Shown in pieces: positions 25,078-32,758 of a stretch of 64,000 bases of DNA (the stretch's first letter is position 1; every line of letters starts with the position of its first letter). The DNA comes from DATEDA01 sp963754305 (GTDB lineage Bacteria > Pseudomonadota > Gammaproteobacteria > Burkholderiales > SG8-39). Made by a program: the position numbers and the translations under genes. The stretch covers positions 17,954 through 81,953 of the forward strand of contig CAVWFR010000008.1 of the NCBI GenBank assembly GCA_963754305.1, written 5' to 3'. The notes under the pieces were generated by a model. The model saw only the letters and a list, made by a program, of their open reading frames with translations, was not told the DNA's origin and made no database searches.

Positions 25078-26358
25078 GTGTGGGGGCTCGTCGTGGTCGA
25101 TCTCGTGCTCGAGATCCCGGCGGTGCGCACGCTGGCGGTGGCCTGCCTTGTCGCCTTTCTTCTCTGCGTGGTACCGCGCGCAAGCGTCCACATCCGGCTG
25201 CTCTTCTTCCTCGCCGCCGCTGCCGCCGGCTGGAGCCTGCTCGTCGCGCACGACTGGGCGCCGGTCCGCCGGGGCCTCGAGGCGGGGATCATCATGGGGG
25301 CGTTCTTCCCCACGATCATGCTGCTCCGCGCGAGCGCGGACGAGAGCCCGCTCATTCGCACGACGCGCGAGCGCCTGGAGGGATTCGGCGAGCGGCAGCA
25401 GGAGATCTGGGTGCAGGCGGTGGCGCATGTCCTCGGCTCCTTCCTGATGATCGGGGGCTACCTCATCGCGCGCTCGGCGCTGCCCGGGGACATGCCCCAG
25501 CCGCGGCGCGCCCGATTGGCGGAGGCTGCCGTTGTCGGGGTCGGCCTCGCCGTGTGCTGGTCTCCGTTCTTCGTCGCCGGTGCGATCGCGAGCCAGCTGG
25601 TGCCGAGTGTCAGCGCCTTGCAGCTCGTGGCATTGGGCCTCGGCATGTCCGCCGGGGGCTGGGCGCTGTCGCTCGTGCTCCTCTACCGCGGACTGGGTGC
25701 GGGGGCGCTCGCAGCATCGCTGCGGGGGGTCGCGACGTTCGCGATCCCCTCGGCGGTGCTCGTCGCGGTAGTGATTGCGGTGAGCGTCGCTACGAGATAC
25801 CGCAGCCTCGAGGCGGTCGTGCTCGTGGTGCCGCCGATCTGCCTCGCTTACCTCGCCACGCTCGGCTGGAGCGCGACTACCCGGGCACTCGGTCGCGTGC
25901 CGGTCGCGCTGGCGCGTCTGTCCGACGAGCTCATCGTCTTCACCTCCGCCATGTGCGTGGGCGCGGTGGTGGGAGGAAGCGGGGCGGGGAGGGGGGTCTC
26001 GCAGGTCCTCGGCGGGCTCGCAGGTGTCCCGCTGCTCCTGATCGCCGCCGAGGTGGCGCTGATCGCCGGCCTGGGCCTCGCCGGGCTGCACCCGATGATC
26101 ACCGTCACGTTGCTGTTTCCCCTGCTTGTGGAGGCGCACCAGCAGCTTGCCGACGTCGTCGTGGCCTACATCGTCGTCTTCGGGTGGGCACTGAGCTCGC
26201 TCTCCGCCATCTGGACGCTGCCGGTCGCCTCCGCCGCCACCACGTTCAACGTGCCGGTTCGACGGCTTGCGTTCGGGCGGAACCTGCGCTTTGCACTCGC
26301 GTTCGGCGTCTGCGGCTGCCTCGCGCTGGCGGGCGTCAACCGATTGCTGACGAACTAG
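25078..26358 (+). CDS. Polytopic membrane protein, probable transporter of unknown family
   Basis: About 426 residues with some ten to twelve hydrophobic helices and short loops. Helices include VVVDLVLEIPAVRTLAVACL, FLIGG-like VLGSFLMIGGYLIARSALPG and LLLIAAEVALIAGLGLAGLH followed by PMITVTLLFPLLVEA. The only ATG, GTG or TTG start before coding similarity is GTG 25078, which falls inside the first helix. The frame is open back to a stop at 25021-25023, so a CTG start upstream is possible. A GLHPM motif and the SxSAIWTLPVASAATTFNVP stretch recall acid or ion permeases, but I cannot place the family. Its stop overlaps that of accC. Confidence 0.65.
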   Translation: MWGLVVVDLVLEIPAVRTLAVACLVAFLLCVVPRASVHIRLLFFLAAAAAGWSLLVAHDWAPVRRGLEAGIIMGAFFPTIMLLRASADESPLIRTTRERLEGFGERQQEIWVQAVAHVLGSFLMIGGYLIARSALPGDMPQPRRARLAEAAVVGVGLAVCWSPFFVAGAIASQLVPSVSALQLVALGLGMSAGGWALSLVLLYRGLGAGALAASLRGVATFAIPSAVLVAVVIAVSVATRYRSLEAVVLVVPPICLAYLATLGWSATTRALGRVPVALARLSDELIVFTSAMCVGAVVGGSGAGRGVSQVLGGLAGVPLLLIAAEVALIAGLGLAGLHPMITVTLLFPLLVEAHQQLADVVVAYIVVFGWALSSLSAIWTLPVASAATTFNVPVRRLAFGRNLRFALAFGVCGCLALAGVNRLLTN

Positions 26359-27713
26359 AGCAGCTCTTTCTTGAAGCGGTCGACGAAGCCGGTGCGCACA
26401 TCGCCGGCGCGGAACGCCGCATGCCCGATGACCCTCTGCAGGAACGCGAGGTTTGTCTCGACGCCCTCGATGGTGATCGCGGCGAGCGTAGCGAGCATGC
26501 GCTCGATCGCCGCGCCGCGGTCGGCGCCCAGCACGATCACCTTGGCGATCATCGGGTCGTAGAAATGAGTCACGCGGTCGCCGGCGCGCACGCCAGTGTC
26601 GATCCGGACGCTTTCGCTTGCCAGCGGAAGGTCGAACCTGCCGAGGACGCCCGGTGCGGGGAGGAAGCCCTTGGCGGGGCGCTCGGCGTAGATCCGGCAT
26701 TCGATGGAGTGGCCGGAGGGCTTCACGTCGGTTTGTCCGCTCACCGCCAGCGGCTGGCCGGCCGCGAGGCGGAGCTGCATCTCTACCAGATCGAGGCCGG
26801 TGACCATCTCGGTGACCGGGTGCTCGACCTGGATGCGGGTGTTCATCTCGAGGAAGTAGAAGCGCTCCGTTTCGATGTCGAGCACGAATTCCACCGTCCC
26901 GGCGCCGCGGTAGCGCTCCTGCGCGCACAGCGCCGCCGCCGCCTCGCACATCGCGCCGCGCGTGGCCGGAGAGAGCCGCGGCGCGGGGGTCTCCTCGACG
27001 ATCTTCTGGAAGCGGCGCTGGATCGAGCAGTCACGCTCGTTCAGGTGCACCGCGTGGCCGTCGCCGAAGCCGAACACCTGGACCTCGACGTGTCGCGCCT
27101 CGGCAATGTAGCGCTCGAGGTACACGGTACCGTCACCGAACGCCCGCGCCGCCATTGTCTGGGTCGACTCGACCGCCTGCGTTAGGTCCTCCGGCTTGTC
27201 GACGCGCCGCATGCCGATCCCGCCGCCTCCGGCGGAGGCCTTCACCAGCAGGGGGAAGCCGACGTCACGCGCGGCGTCTTCGATGCCGGCGAGGTCGCCC
27301 GGTGCGAAGCGCGCGCTGCCCGGAAGCACCGGAACGCCGGCCGCCTTCGCCAGGAGCCGCGCGCGCTCCTTGTCGCCCATGTCCTCGATGCTCTTCGGGT
27401 CCGGGCCGATCCAGGCGATGCCCGCGGCCTGGACTGCACGCGCGAAGTCCTCGTTCTCGGAGAGGAAGCCGTAGCCCGGATGGATGCCGTCCGCACCCGT
27501 CGCGCGCGCCGCCGCGACGATCCTCTCGCCGAGGAGGTAGCTCTCCGCGGGCGGCGAGCCGCCGATCGGGACAGCCTGGTCGGCCATCCTCGCGTGCATC
27601 GCCTCGGCGTCGGCCTCGGAATGCACCGCGACGGTCTCGAGGCCGAGGCGCTTGCACGTCCGCAGGATGCGGCAGGCGATCTCGCCGCGGTTGGCGACCA
27701 GGATCCGCTTCAT
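26355..27713 (-). CDS. accC: Biotin carboxylase subunit of acyl-CoA carboxylase
   Basis: 452 residues, the normal length for AccC-type subunits. N-terminal biotin carboxylase domain: KRILVANRGEIACRILRTCK and GIHPGYGFLSENEDFARAVQ. ATP-grasp: FPLLVKASAGGGGIGMRRVD, HLNERDCSIQRRFQKIVEET and EMNTRIQVEHPVTEMVTGLD. C-terminal domain: IECRIYAERPAKGFLPAPGV. It carboxylates biotin on a carrier using ATP and bicarbonate. No carrier domain is fused, so it needs the separate 73-residue carrier at 32508. It is divergent from the acyl-CoA ligase genes across 35 bases. It probably serves the carboxyltransferases in this region. Confidence 0.92.
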   Translation of the reverse strand: MKRILVANRGEIACRILRTCKRLGLETVAVHSEADAEAMHARMADQAVPIGGSPPAESYLLGERIVAAARATGADGIHPGYGFLSENEDFARAVQAAGIAWIGPDPKSIEDMGDKERARLLAKAAGVPVLPGSARFAPGDLAGIEDAARDVGFPLLVKASAGGGGIGMRRVDKPEDLTQAVESTQTMAARAFGDGTVYLERYIAEARHVEVQVFGFGDGHAVHLNERDCSIQRRFQKIVEETPAPRLSPATRGAMCEAAAALCAQERYRGAGTVEFVLDIETERFYFLEMNTRIQVEHPVTEMVTGLDLVEMQLRLAAGQPLAVSGQTDVKPSGHSIECRIYAERPAKGFLPAPGVLGRFDLPLASESVRIDTGVRAGDRVTHFYDPMIAKVIVLGADRGAAIERMLATLAAITIEGVETNLAFLQRVIGHAAFRAGDVRTGFVDRFKKELL

Positions 27714-27748
27714 GGCTTGTCCTAAAGTCTACAATACGACACTCGATC

Positions 27749-28483
27749 ATGAACCCTGCGCTGTCGAACATATTCGGCGCTGCGCGCGCCGCGCGTCGGG
27801 CCGCGCTCGACGAGCCCGCTGCCAAGCGCGTGCTCGCGGCCTACGGTCTCGCCGTGCCGCGCGGCATCACGGTGCGCCCCGGCGCGCTGCCCGCGCTCGA
27901 GGGGCTTGCGGGACCTTTCGCGGCCAAGCTGATCAGTCCGGACGCCTCGCACAAGAGCGACATCGGCGGCGTGCGCCTGGGCCTCTCCGATGCGGCGGCC
28001 GCGACGGCCGCGGTGCGCGAGATGGAAGCGCTGGCACACGAGCGCGGGCTCGCGCTCGACGGGGTGTTGATCGAGCAGATGGCGCCGGTCGGCGTGGAGC
28101 TCGTGATCGGCGGGTTGATCGACGCACGCTTCGGACCGGTCGTCATGCTCGGGTTGGGCGGCGTGTTCGTCGAGATCTTTGGCGACATCGCCTTTCGCGT
28201 CTGCCCGATCGACCGGCTCGACGCGCTCGGGATGATCGACGATCTCCGCGGCGCCGCGCTCCTGCGCGGCGCGCGTGGTCGGCCGCCGGTCGACGAATCG
28301 CGGATCGTCCAGGCGCTGCTCGCGGTCGGCGGGGGACAGGGGCTCCTGGTCGAGAACGAGGACGAACTCACGGAGCTCGACATCAATCCGCTGATCGTCT
28401 CGGCGAGTGCCGCGGTCGCCTGCGACGCGCGGATCGTGCTGTCGAGGACGGTGAGCGAGGCGGAACCGGCGCCGGCCCGATGA
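27749..28483 (+). CDS. ADP-forming acyl-CoA ligase, ATP-grasp (beta) subunit
   Basis: 244 residues. ATP-grasp_5 domain: RVLAAYGLAVPRGITVRPGA, FAAKLISPDASHKSDIGGVR, GVLIEQMAPVGVELVIGGLI, FGPVVMLGLGGVFVEIFGDI and ELTELDINPLIVSA. This is the nucleotide-binding subunit of acetate-CoA ligase (ADP-forming) type enzymes, here encoded separately. It overlaps the start of the CoA-binding subunit by 4 bases, so both form one enzyme. It would make or hydrolyse an acyl-CoA with ATP/ADP. Confidence 0.87.
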   Translation: MNPALSNIFGAARAARRAALDEPAAKRVLAAYGLAVPRGITVRPGALPALEGLAGPFAAKLISPDASHKSDIGGVRLGLSDAAAATAAVREMEALAHERGLALDGVLIEQMAPVGVELVIGGLIDARFGPVVMLGLGGVFVEIFGDIAFRVCPIDRLDALGMIDDLRGAALLRGARGRPPVDESRIVQALLAVGGGQGLLVENEDELTELDINPLIVSASAAVACDARIVLSRTVSEAEPAPAR

Positions 28484-29925
28484 GCGCGTACGAGATTTTC
28501 GGGCCCATTTTTCGCCCGCGGGTCGTGGCCGTCGTCGGCGCGTCGGCGAGCGGTGGCGTGTCGCCCGGAAACGAGTTCATCCGGCACTGCCTGGCCTTCG
28601 GTTTCGATGGTCGCCTGGTGCCGATCCACCACAGCGCCGCGACCGTCGAGGGCCTGGCGGCGGCGAAGTCGTTCGCGGAGATCGGTGAGACGATCGACTT
28701 CGCCTACGTCGCGGTCGGGGCGCCGCAGGTGCCGGCGCTGATCGCCTCGGCGGCGGGGAAGGTGCGCTTCGCGCAGGTGATGTCGAGCGGCTTCGGCGAG
28801 ATCGCCGCGGGGCGCGCACTTGAACGGCAGCTGGTCGAGGCGGCGCGGGGCGCCGACGTGCGGGTGCTCGGCCCGAACTGCCTCGGCGTGTATTCGCCGC
28901 GCGGCAAGATGACTTTCATCGGCGGCGCAAATGCGGAGCCAGGTCCGGTGGGCGTGATCACGCAGAGCGGGGGGCTCGGCGTTGACATCATTCTCCGCGG
29001 GCAGTCCCGCGGCCTGCGCTTCAGCGGGCTCGTCACGATCGGCAACAGCGCGGACGTCGGGCCCGCCGATCTGGTCGAGTACTTCCTCGCCGACCCTGAG
29101 ACGCGAGTCATCGGGCTCTATGCGGAGGACGTCAAGGACGGGCGCGCCTTCTTCCGCGCCCTGCGCGCGGCGCGCGGCGCGAAACCGGTCGTCGTGCTGC
29201 TCGGCGGAGAGACGAGCCAAGGGCGGCACGCGGCCGCCTCGCATACCGGCTCGCTCGCCTCGGCGGCCGAGATCTGGCGCGGGCTCGCGCGGCAGACCGG
29301 CATCGCCCTGACCCGGACGCTCGACGAGTTCCTCGACGTCCTGCTTGCGTTCCAGGCGTTATCGCCGCGGCGCGCGCGTCCCACGAGGCGATGCGTGCTC
29401 TTCGGTAATGGCGGTGGGACCAGCGTCCTCGCGGCCGATGCATTCGGCCGCAGGGGGCTGGAGGTGAGTCCGTTGCCGGCGCCGGCGATCGCCGCACTCA
29501 ACACGCTCGAGCTCCTGCCGGGCACCTCAATCGTCAATCCGATCGACGCGCCGGCGTATACCCTCCGGCAGGAGGACGGAAAGATCGCCGAGCGGATCGT
29601 GGACATCGTCCTCGAGCGGGGCGAGCCGGACGCGGTCGTGATGCACATCAACCTCCCGGTCTTCATCAAGTCGACCGACCAGCGCGCGGACTTCATGCAG
29701 AACCTGATCGACGCCGCGCTTCGCGCGCGCGGACGTCGCCCGGCCCAGGCCCACTTCGCGCTGGTACTGCGGTCCGACGGAGCCGAGCCGTCGGAGCAGC
29801 GCCGGCGGGAGTTCCGCGAGAAATCGATCGCGCAGGGGATTCCGGTCTACGACGAGATGGTGAACGCGGCGGACGCGCTGGCCGGCGTGGCGTTCTTCGA
29901 GGACTACCTCAAGGCGAGGGCCTAG
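28480..29925 (+). CDS. ADP-forming acyl-CoA ligase, CoA-binding (alpha) subunit
   Basis: 481 residues. CoA-binding Rossmann domain at 1-130: PRVVAVVGASASGGVSPGNE and VRVLGPNCLGVYSPRGKMTF. Succinyl-CoA ligase-like domains follow: GPVGVITQSGGLGVDIILRG, LVTIGNSADVGPADLVEYFL and the phosphohistidine loop GRHAAASHTGSLASAAEIW, with the catalytic His in ASHTG. It pairs with the preceding ATP-grasp subunit. Substrate specificity is unknown; the neighbouring carboxylase and hydratase suggest a small or branched organic acid. Confidence 0.88.
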   Translation: MSAYEIFGPIFRPRVVAVVGASASGGVSPGNEFIRHCLAFGFDGRLVPIHHSAATVEGLAAAKSFAEIGETIDFAYVAVGAPQVPALIASAAGKVRFAQVMSSGFGEIAAGRALERQLVEAARGADVRVLGPNCLGVYSPRGKMTFIGGANAEPGPVGVITQSGGLGVDIILRGQSRGLRFSGLVTIGNSADVGPADLVEYFLADPETRVIGLYAEDVKDGRAFFRALRAARGAKPVVVLLGGETSQGRHAAASHTGSLASAAEIWRGLARQTGIALTRTLDEFLDVLLAFQALSPRRARPTRRCVLFGNGGGTSVLAADAFGRRGLEVSPLPAPAIAALNTLELLPGTSIVNPIDAPAYTLRQEDGKIAERIVDIVLERGEPDAVVMHINLPVFIKSTDQRADFMQNLIDAALRARGRRPAQAHFALVLRSDGAEPSEQRRREFREKSIAQGIPVYDEMVNAADALAGVAFFEDYLKARA

Positions 29926-30761
29926 GCGGCAAACTCGGCCCGGGCGCTCATGGCGAGCGCGCCTCGCGGCGTCTCAGCCCAGAGCTCGACGGTGCGGCCG
30001 TCGACCGACGGCTGGCCGCACACCCTGAACGGCTCCGTATCGAAGAGCGGGGACACGCCGCGGTAGGCGAACGCCGCGAGCCGAGCGTGCGGGCTGCGCT
30101 CGCGCACGAGCTCCAGCAGATAAGTCGCGATCAGCGGCCCGTGCACTACCAGTCCGCCGTATCCCTCGATCGTGGTGGCGTAGTCGCGGTCATAGTGAAT
30201 GCGGTGGGCGTTGAAGATCAACGCCGAGTAGCGGAACAGCAGCGCCTCGTTCGTGCGGATCTCCTTCGTCCAGGCGGGGTCGGCATGCGGGACCGGCTGC
30301 GGCGGCGGACTCCCGGCGCCCGCCTCGCGGTAGACGATGTCCTGCTCCTCCTCGATCGCGAGCCCTCCCGGGCCGTGCAGCCGCTGGCGCACGCCGACGA
30401 ACACGAGCCTGCCGTTGCGTCCGGTTTTCTCCGTCACCGAGGCGATCTCCGACTGCCGCTCGATCGGCTCGTCGACGCGCAGCGGTTTGTGCAATCGCAG
30501 CCCTCCGCCCGCCCACATGCGCCGCGGCAACTTGACCGGCGGCAGGAAGACGCCGCGCGGCGCGTGGCCATCGACCGTCAGGGTCCCGGTCGGCACCACT
30601 GTATGGAACAGGATCCAGTGCCAGCCGGGCGGAAGGTCGGCTCCGGCGGGATAGGCGTGCGCGTCGTCGAGGGTCGCCGCGAGCTCGGCCACCCGCAGCG
30701 GGCTGGGTGTATCGCGGTCGGACTGCGTGCGACCGACCCAGCGGCGCAGGTCTTCGCTCAA
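29922..30761 (-). CDS. MaoC-fold hydratase, mesaconyl-C4-CoA/methylfumaryl-CoA hydratase type
   Basis: 279 residues of the double hot-dog (HTD2-like) family. The N-terminal half has WHWILFHTVVPTGTLTVDGH and GVFLPPVKLPRRMWAGG. The catalytic C-terminal half has LLFRYSALIFNAHRIHYDRD and YGGLVVHGPLIATYLLELVR; the Asp/His pair in FNAHRIHYDRDYA is characteristic. Homologues hydrate mesaconyl-C4-CoA, 3-methylfumaryl-CoA or itaconyl-CoA-type substrates. It is the last gene of the minus operon after bioB, and its stop overlaps that of the CoA ligase. It supports a pathway with unsaturated dicarboxylyl-CoA intermediates. Confidence 0.83.
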   Translation of the reverse strand: MSEDLRRWVGRTQSDRDTPSPLRVAELAATLDDAHAYPAGADLPPGWHWILFHTVVPTGTLTVDGHAPRGVFLPPVKLPRRMWAGGGLRLHKPLRVDEPIERQSEIASVTEKTGRNGRLVFVGVRQRLHGPGGLAIEEEQDIVYREAGAGSPPPQPVPHADPAWTKEIRTNEALLFRYSALIFNAHRIHYDRDYATTIEGYGGLVVHGPLIATYLLELVRERSPHARLAAFAYRGVSPLFDTEPFRVCGQPSVDGRTVELWAETPRGALAMSARAEFAA

Positions 30762-30764
30762 CGG

Positions 30765-31754
30765 CTAGAGCTCCGCGGCGATGCCGAGCTTCGCCATGAG
30801 CGCCCGGTCCGCCTCGGCTTCCGGGTTGCCGGTCGTCAGGAGCTTGTCGCCGTAGAAGATCGAGTTCGCGCCCGCGAAGAAGCACAATGCTTGCACTCCT
30901 TCGCCCAGCTCCTGTCGGCCGGCCGAGAGGCGCACATGGCTCTTCGGCATCGTGATCCGGGCGGCTGCGATCGTGCGCACGAACTCGAACGGGTCGAGCC
31001 CTTGCCGGCCGTGCAGCGGCGTCCCTGCGACCTGCACGAGGTTGTTGATCGGCACCGACTCGGGCGGCGGATCGAGGGTTGCGAGCTGCGCGATCAGCGC
31101 GGCGCGCTGCCGGCGCGTCTCGCCCATGCCCACGATTCCCCCGCAGCAGACGCGGATCCCCGCCTTGCGTACCTTCTCCAGCGTATCGAGGCGGTCCTGG
31201 TAGACGCGCGTCGTGATGATCTCGCCGTAGAAATCGGGCGCCGTGTCGAGGTTATGGTTGTAGTAGTCGAGGCCGGCGTCTCGGAGCTGCTCCGCCTGGC
31301 CGTCCTTCAGCATCCCGAGCGTCGCGCAGCTTTCGAGACCCAGCCCCTTCACCGCCCTGACGAGCTCGAGGACACTGTGCAGGTCGCGGTCCTTCGGGCC
31401 GCGCCAGGCTGCGCCCATACAGAAGCGCGTCGCGCCGCTCGCTCGCGCCGCCCTTGCCGCCGCGACGACCGCGTCGATGCTCAGCAGCGGCTCGTTCTCG
31501 ACGTTGGTGTCGTAGCGCGAAGACTGCGGGCAGTACTTGCAATCCTCCGGGCAGCCGCCGGTCTTGATCGAGAGCAGCGTGGAAAGCTGGACCGTGTTGG
31601 GCGGAAAATTCTCCCGGTGGACGCCGTGGGCGCGGTAAAGCAGATCGTTGAGCGGCAGCTCGAAGAGCGTGCAGACTGCGTCGACCGACCACGCGGCGGC
31701 GAGTCCGGCACGATCCTCGACCCCGGAGCTCGATGATTCGGTGACCAGGCCCAC
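30765..31754 (-). CDS. bioB: Biotin synthase
   Basis: 329 residues from GTG 31754; no ATG precedes the conserved region. Radical SAM cluster motif CPEDCKYC within LLSIKTGGCPEDCKYCPQSS, followed by SRYDTNVENEPLLSIDAVVA, FCMGAAWRGPKDRDLHSVLE, YYNHNLDTAPDFYGEIITTR and CGGIVGMGETRRQRAALIAQ. It inserts sulfur into dethiobiotin. It lies between a GntR regulator and the hydratase rather than with bioA, bioD or bioF. The context suggests it supports the biotin-dependent carboxylase encoded in the same operon. Confidence 0.93.
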   Translation of the reverse strand: MGLVTESSSSGVEDRAGLAAAWSVDAVCTLFELPLNDLLYRAHGVHRENFPPNTVQLSTLLSIKTGGCPEDCKYCPQSSRYDTNVENEPLLSIDAVVAAARAARASGATRFCMGAAWRGPKDRDLHSVLELVRAVKGLGLESCATLGMLKDGQAEQLRDAGLDYYNHNLDTAPDFYGEIITTRVYQDRLDTLEKVRKAGIRVCCGGIVGMGETRRQRAALIAQLATLDPPPESVPINNLVQVAGTPLHGRQGLDPFEFVRTIAAARITMPKSHVRLSAGRQELGEGVQALCFFAGANSIFYGDKLLTTGNPEAEADRALMAKLGIAAEL

Positions 31755-31768
31755 GGCGTCGACGTCCG

Positions 31769-32518
31769 TCAGTCCACGTTCTCGTTGCGGAGCAGCCTCA
31801 CCGCGGTATCGCGCGAGTCGCGCACCAGTTTCTCCGCGGCTTCCTGCGCGGCTTTCGGTTCCTTGCCCTGCACGGCTGCGGCCAGCAGGCGCCAGTTGCG
31901 CACGGACTGGGCGCGGCGCTTCGGCGTCGACAGACCGAGGCGCGCGTAGCGGAGGGTCTGGTGGGCGAGCGAGAAGACCAGGTTGCGCAGGAACCGGTTG
32001 CCGCTCGCTTCGGCGAGCATCAGGTTGTGCCGGTAAACCGCACTCGTGTAGGCGTCGGCGTCGCCCTGCTTGGCGATCTCGGCGAGCCGCTCGGCGCCGG
32101 TGCGCAGCTGGGCGATGAACGCGGGATCGCGCCGCTCGGCGGCGAGCCGGGCGGCGAGCCCGAGCAGCGAGATCCTGACCTCGAACAGATCGTTGACCTC
32201 GCCGACGTTGAGCTGGGTTACCTGGGCGCCGCGGCGGGGGTGGATCTGCACGAGTCCGTCGCGCTCGAGGATGCGCAGCGCTTCGCGCACCGGGCCGCGG
32301 CTGACCTGGAACTGATCGGCGACCTCCTGCTCCTGGATGCGCGCGCCGGGCTCGTAACTGCCCTGGATGATGGCGTTGCCGATACGCTCGGCGATCTGCT
32401 CGGGAAGCGAAAGCGTCTGCGCCGAGGGGCTGGGTGACCACGCGTAGACGGTGTCCGGCGCCGCCCGCGACGCCGCGCGCGCCGGACCTTTCGCCCCCGA
32501 CGTCAGATCAACTCTCAA
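31769..32518 (-). CDS. GntR-family regulator with FCD domain
   Basis: About 249 residues from a TTG at 32518 that overlaps the end of the biotin carrier gene by 11 bases. The real start may be later, since conserved sequence begins at LSLPEQIAERIGNAI. Winged helix: GSYEPGARIQEQEVADQFQV and SRGPVREALRILERDGLVQI, with HPRRGAQV as the wing. FCD ligand domain: DLFEVRISLLGLAARLAAER, AYTSAVYRHNLMLAEASGNR and SLAHQTLRYARLG; D, H and H are metal-binding positions in the family. A likely local regulator; TTGTnnACAA-like sites occur at 34317, 39708 and 44801. Confidence 0.87.
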   Translation of the reverse strand: MRVDLTSGAKGPARAASRAAPDTVYAWSPSPSAQTLSLPEQIAERIGNAIIQGSYEPGARIQEQEVADQFQVSRGPVREALRILERDGLVQIHPRRGAQVTQLNVGEVNDLFEVRISLLGLAARLAAERRDPAFIAQLRTGAERLAEIAKQGDADAYTSAVYRHNLMLAEASGNRFLRNLVFSLAHQTLRYARLGLSTPKRRAQSVRNWRLLAAAVQGKEPKAAQEAAEKLVRDSRDTAVRLLRNENVD

Positions 32519-32729
32519 TGACGGCGAGCTCCTGACCCTCCGAGACGTCCTGGCCTTCCTTGACCAGGATCTCCTTCAGGGTGCCTTTCACGGGCGCCAC
32601 GACCGGGATCTCCATCTTCATCGATTCCATGATGAGGATGGTCTCCTCCTCCTGCAGCGACTGCCCGGGTTGCGTGACGATCTTCCATACCTTGCCGGTG
32701 ATCTCGGCCTTCACTTTCTCCGTTGCCAA
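32508..32729 (-). CDS. Biotin carboxyl carrier protein, minimal
   Basis: 73 residues, consisting of one biotinyl/lipoyl domain: EITGKVWKIVTQPGQSLQEE, then ETILIMESMKMEIPVVAPVK and GTLKEILVKEGQDVSEGQEL. The biotinylated Lys is in ESMKME (canonical AMKM; Ser replaces Ala). It lacks the Pro/Ala-rich linker of AccB. It lies 29 bases after the carboxyltransferase gene and acts as the mobile arm between AccC and the carboxyltransferase. Confidence 0.9.
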   Translation of the reverse strand: MATEKVKAEITGKVWKIVTQPGQSLQEEETILIMESMKMEIPVVAPVKGTLKEILVKEGQDVSEGQELAVIES

Positions 32730-32758
32730 CTCATTCTCCCTTCACGCGCGCATGAATC

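Noticed and set aside
23424..25361. 645-codon minus-strand open frame
   Set aside because: Antisense to receptor 4 and the Ldh_2 gene; low-complexity composition and no motifs.
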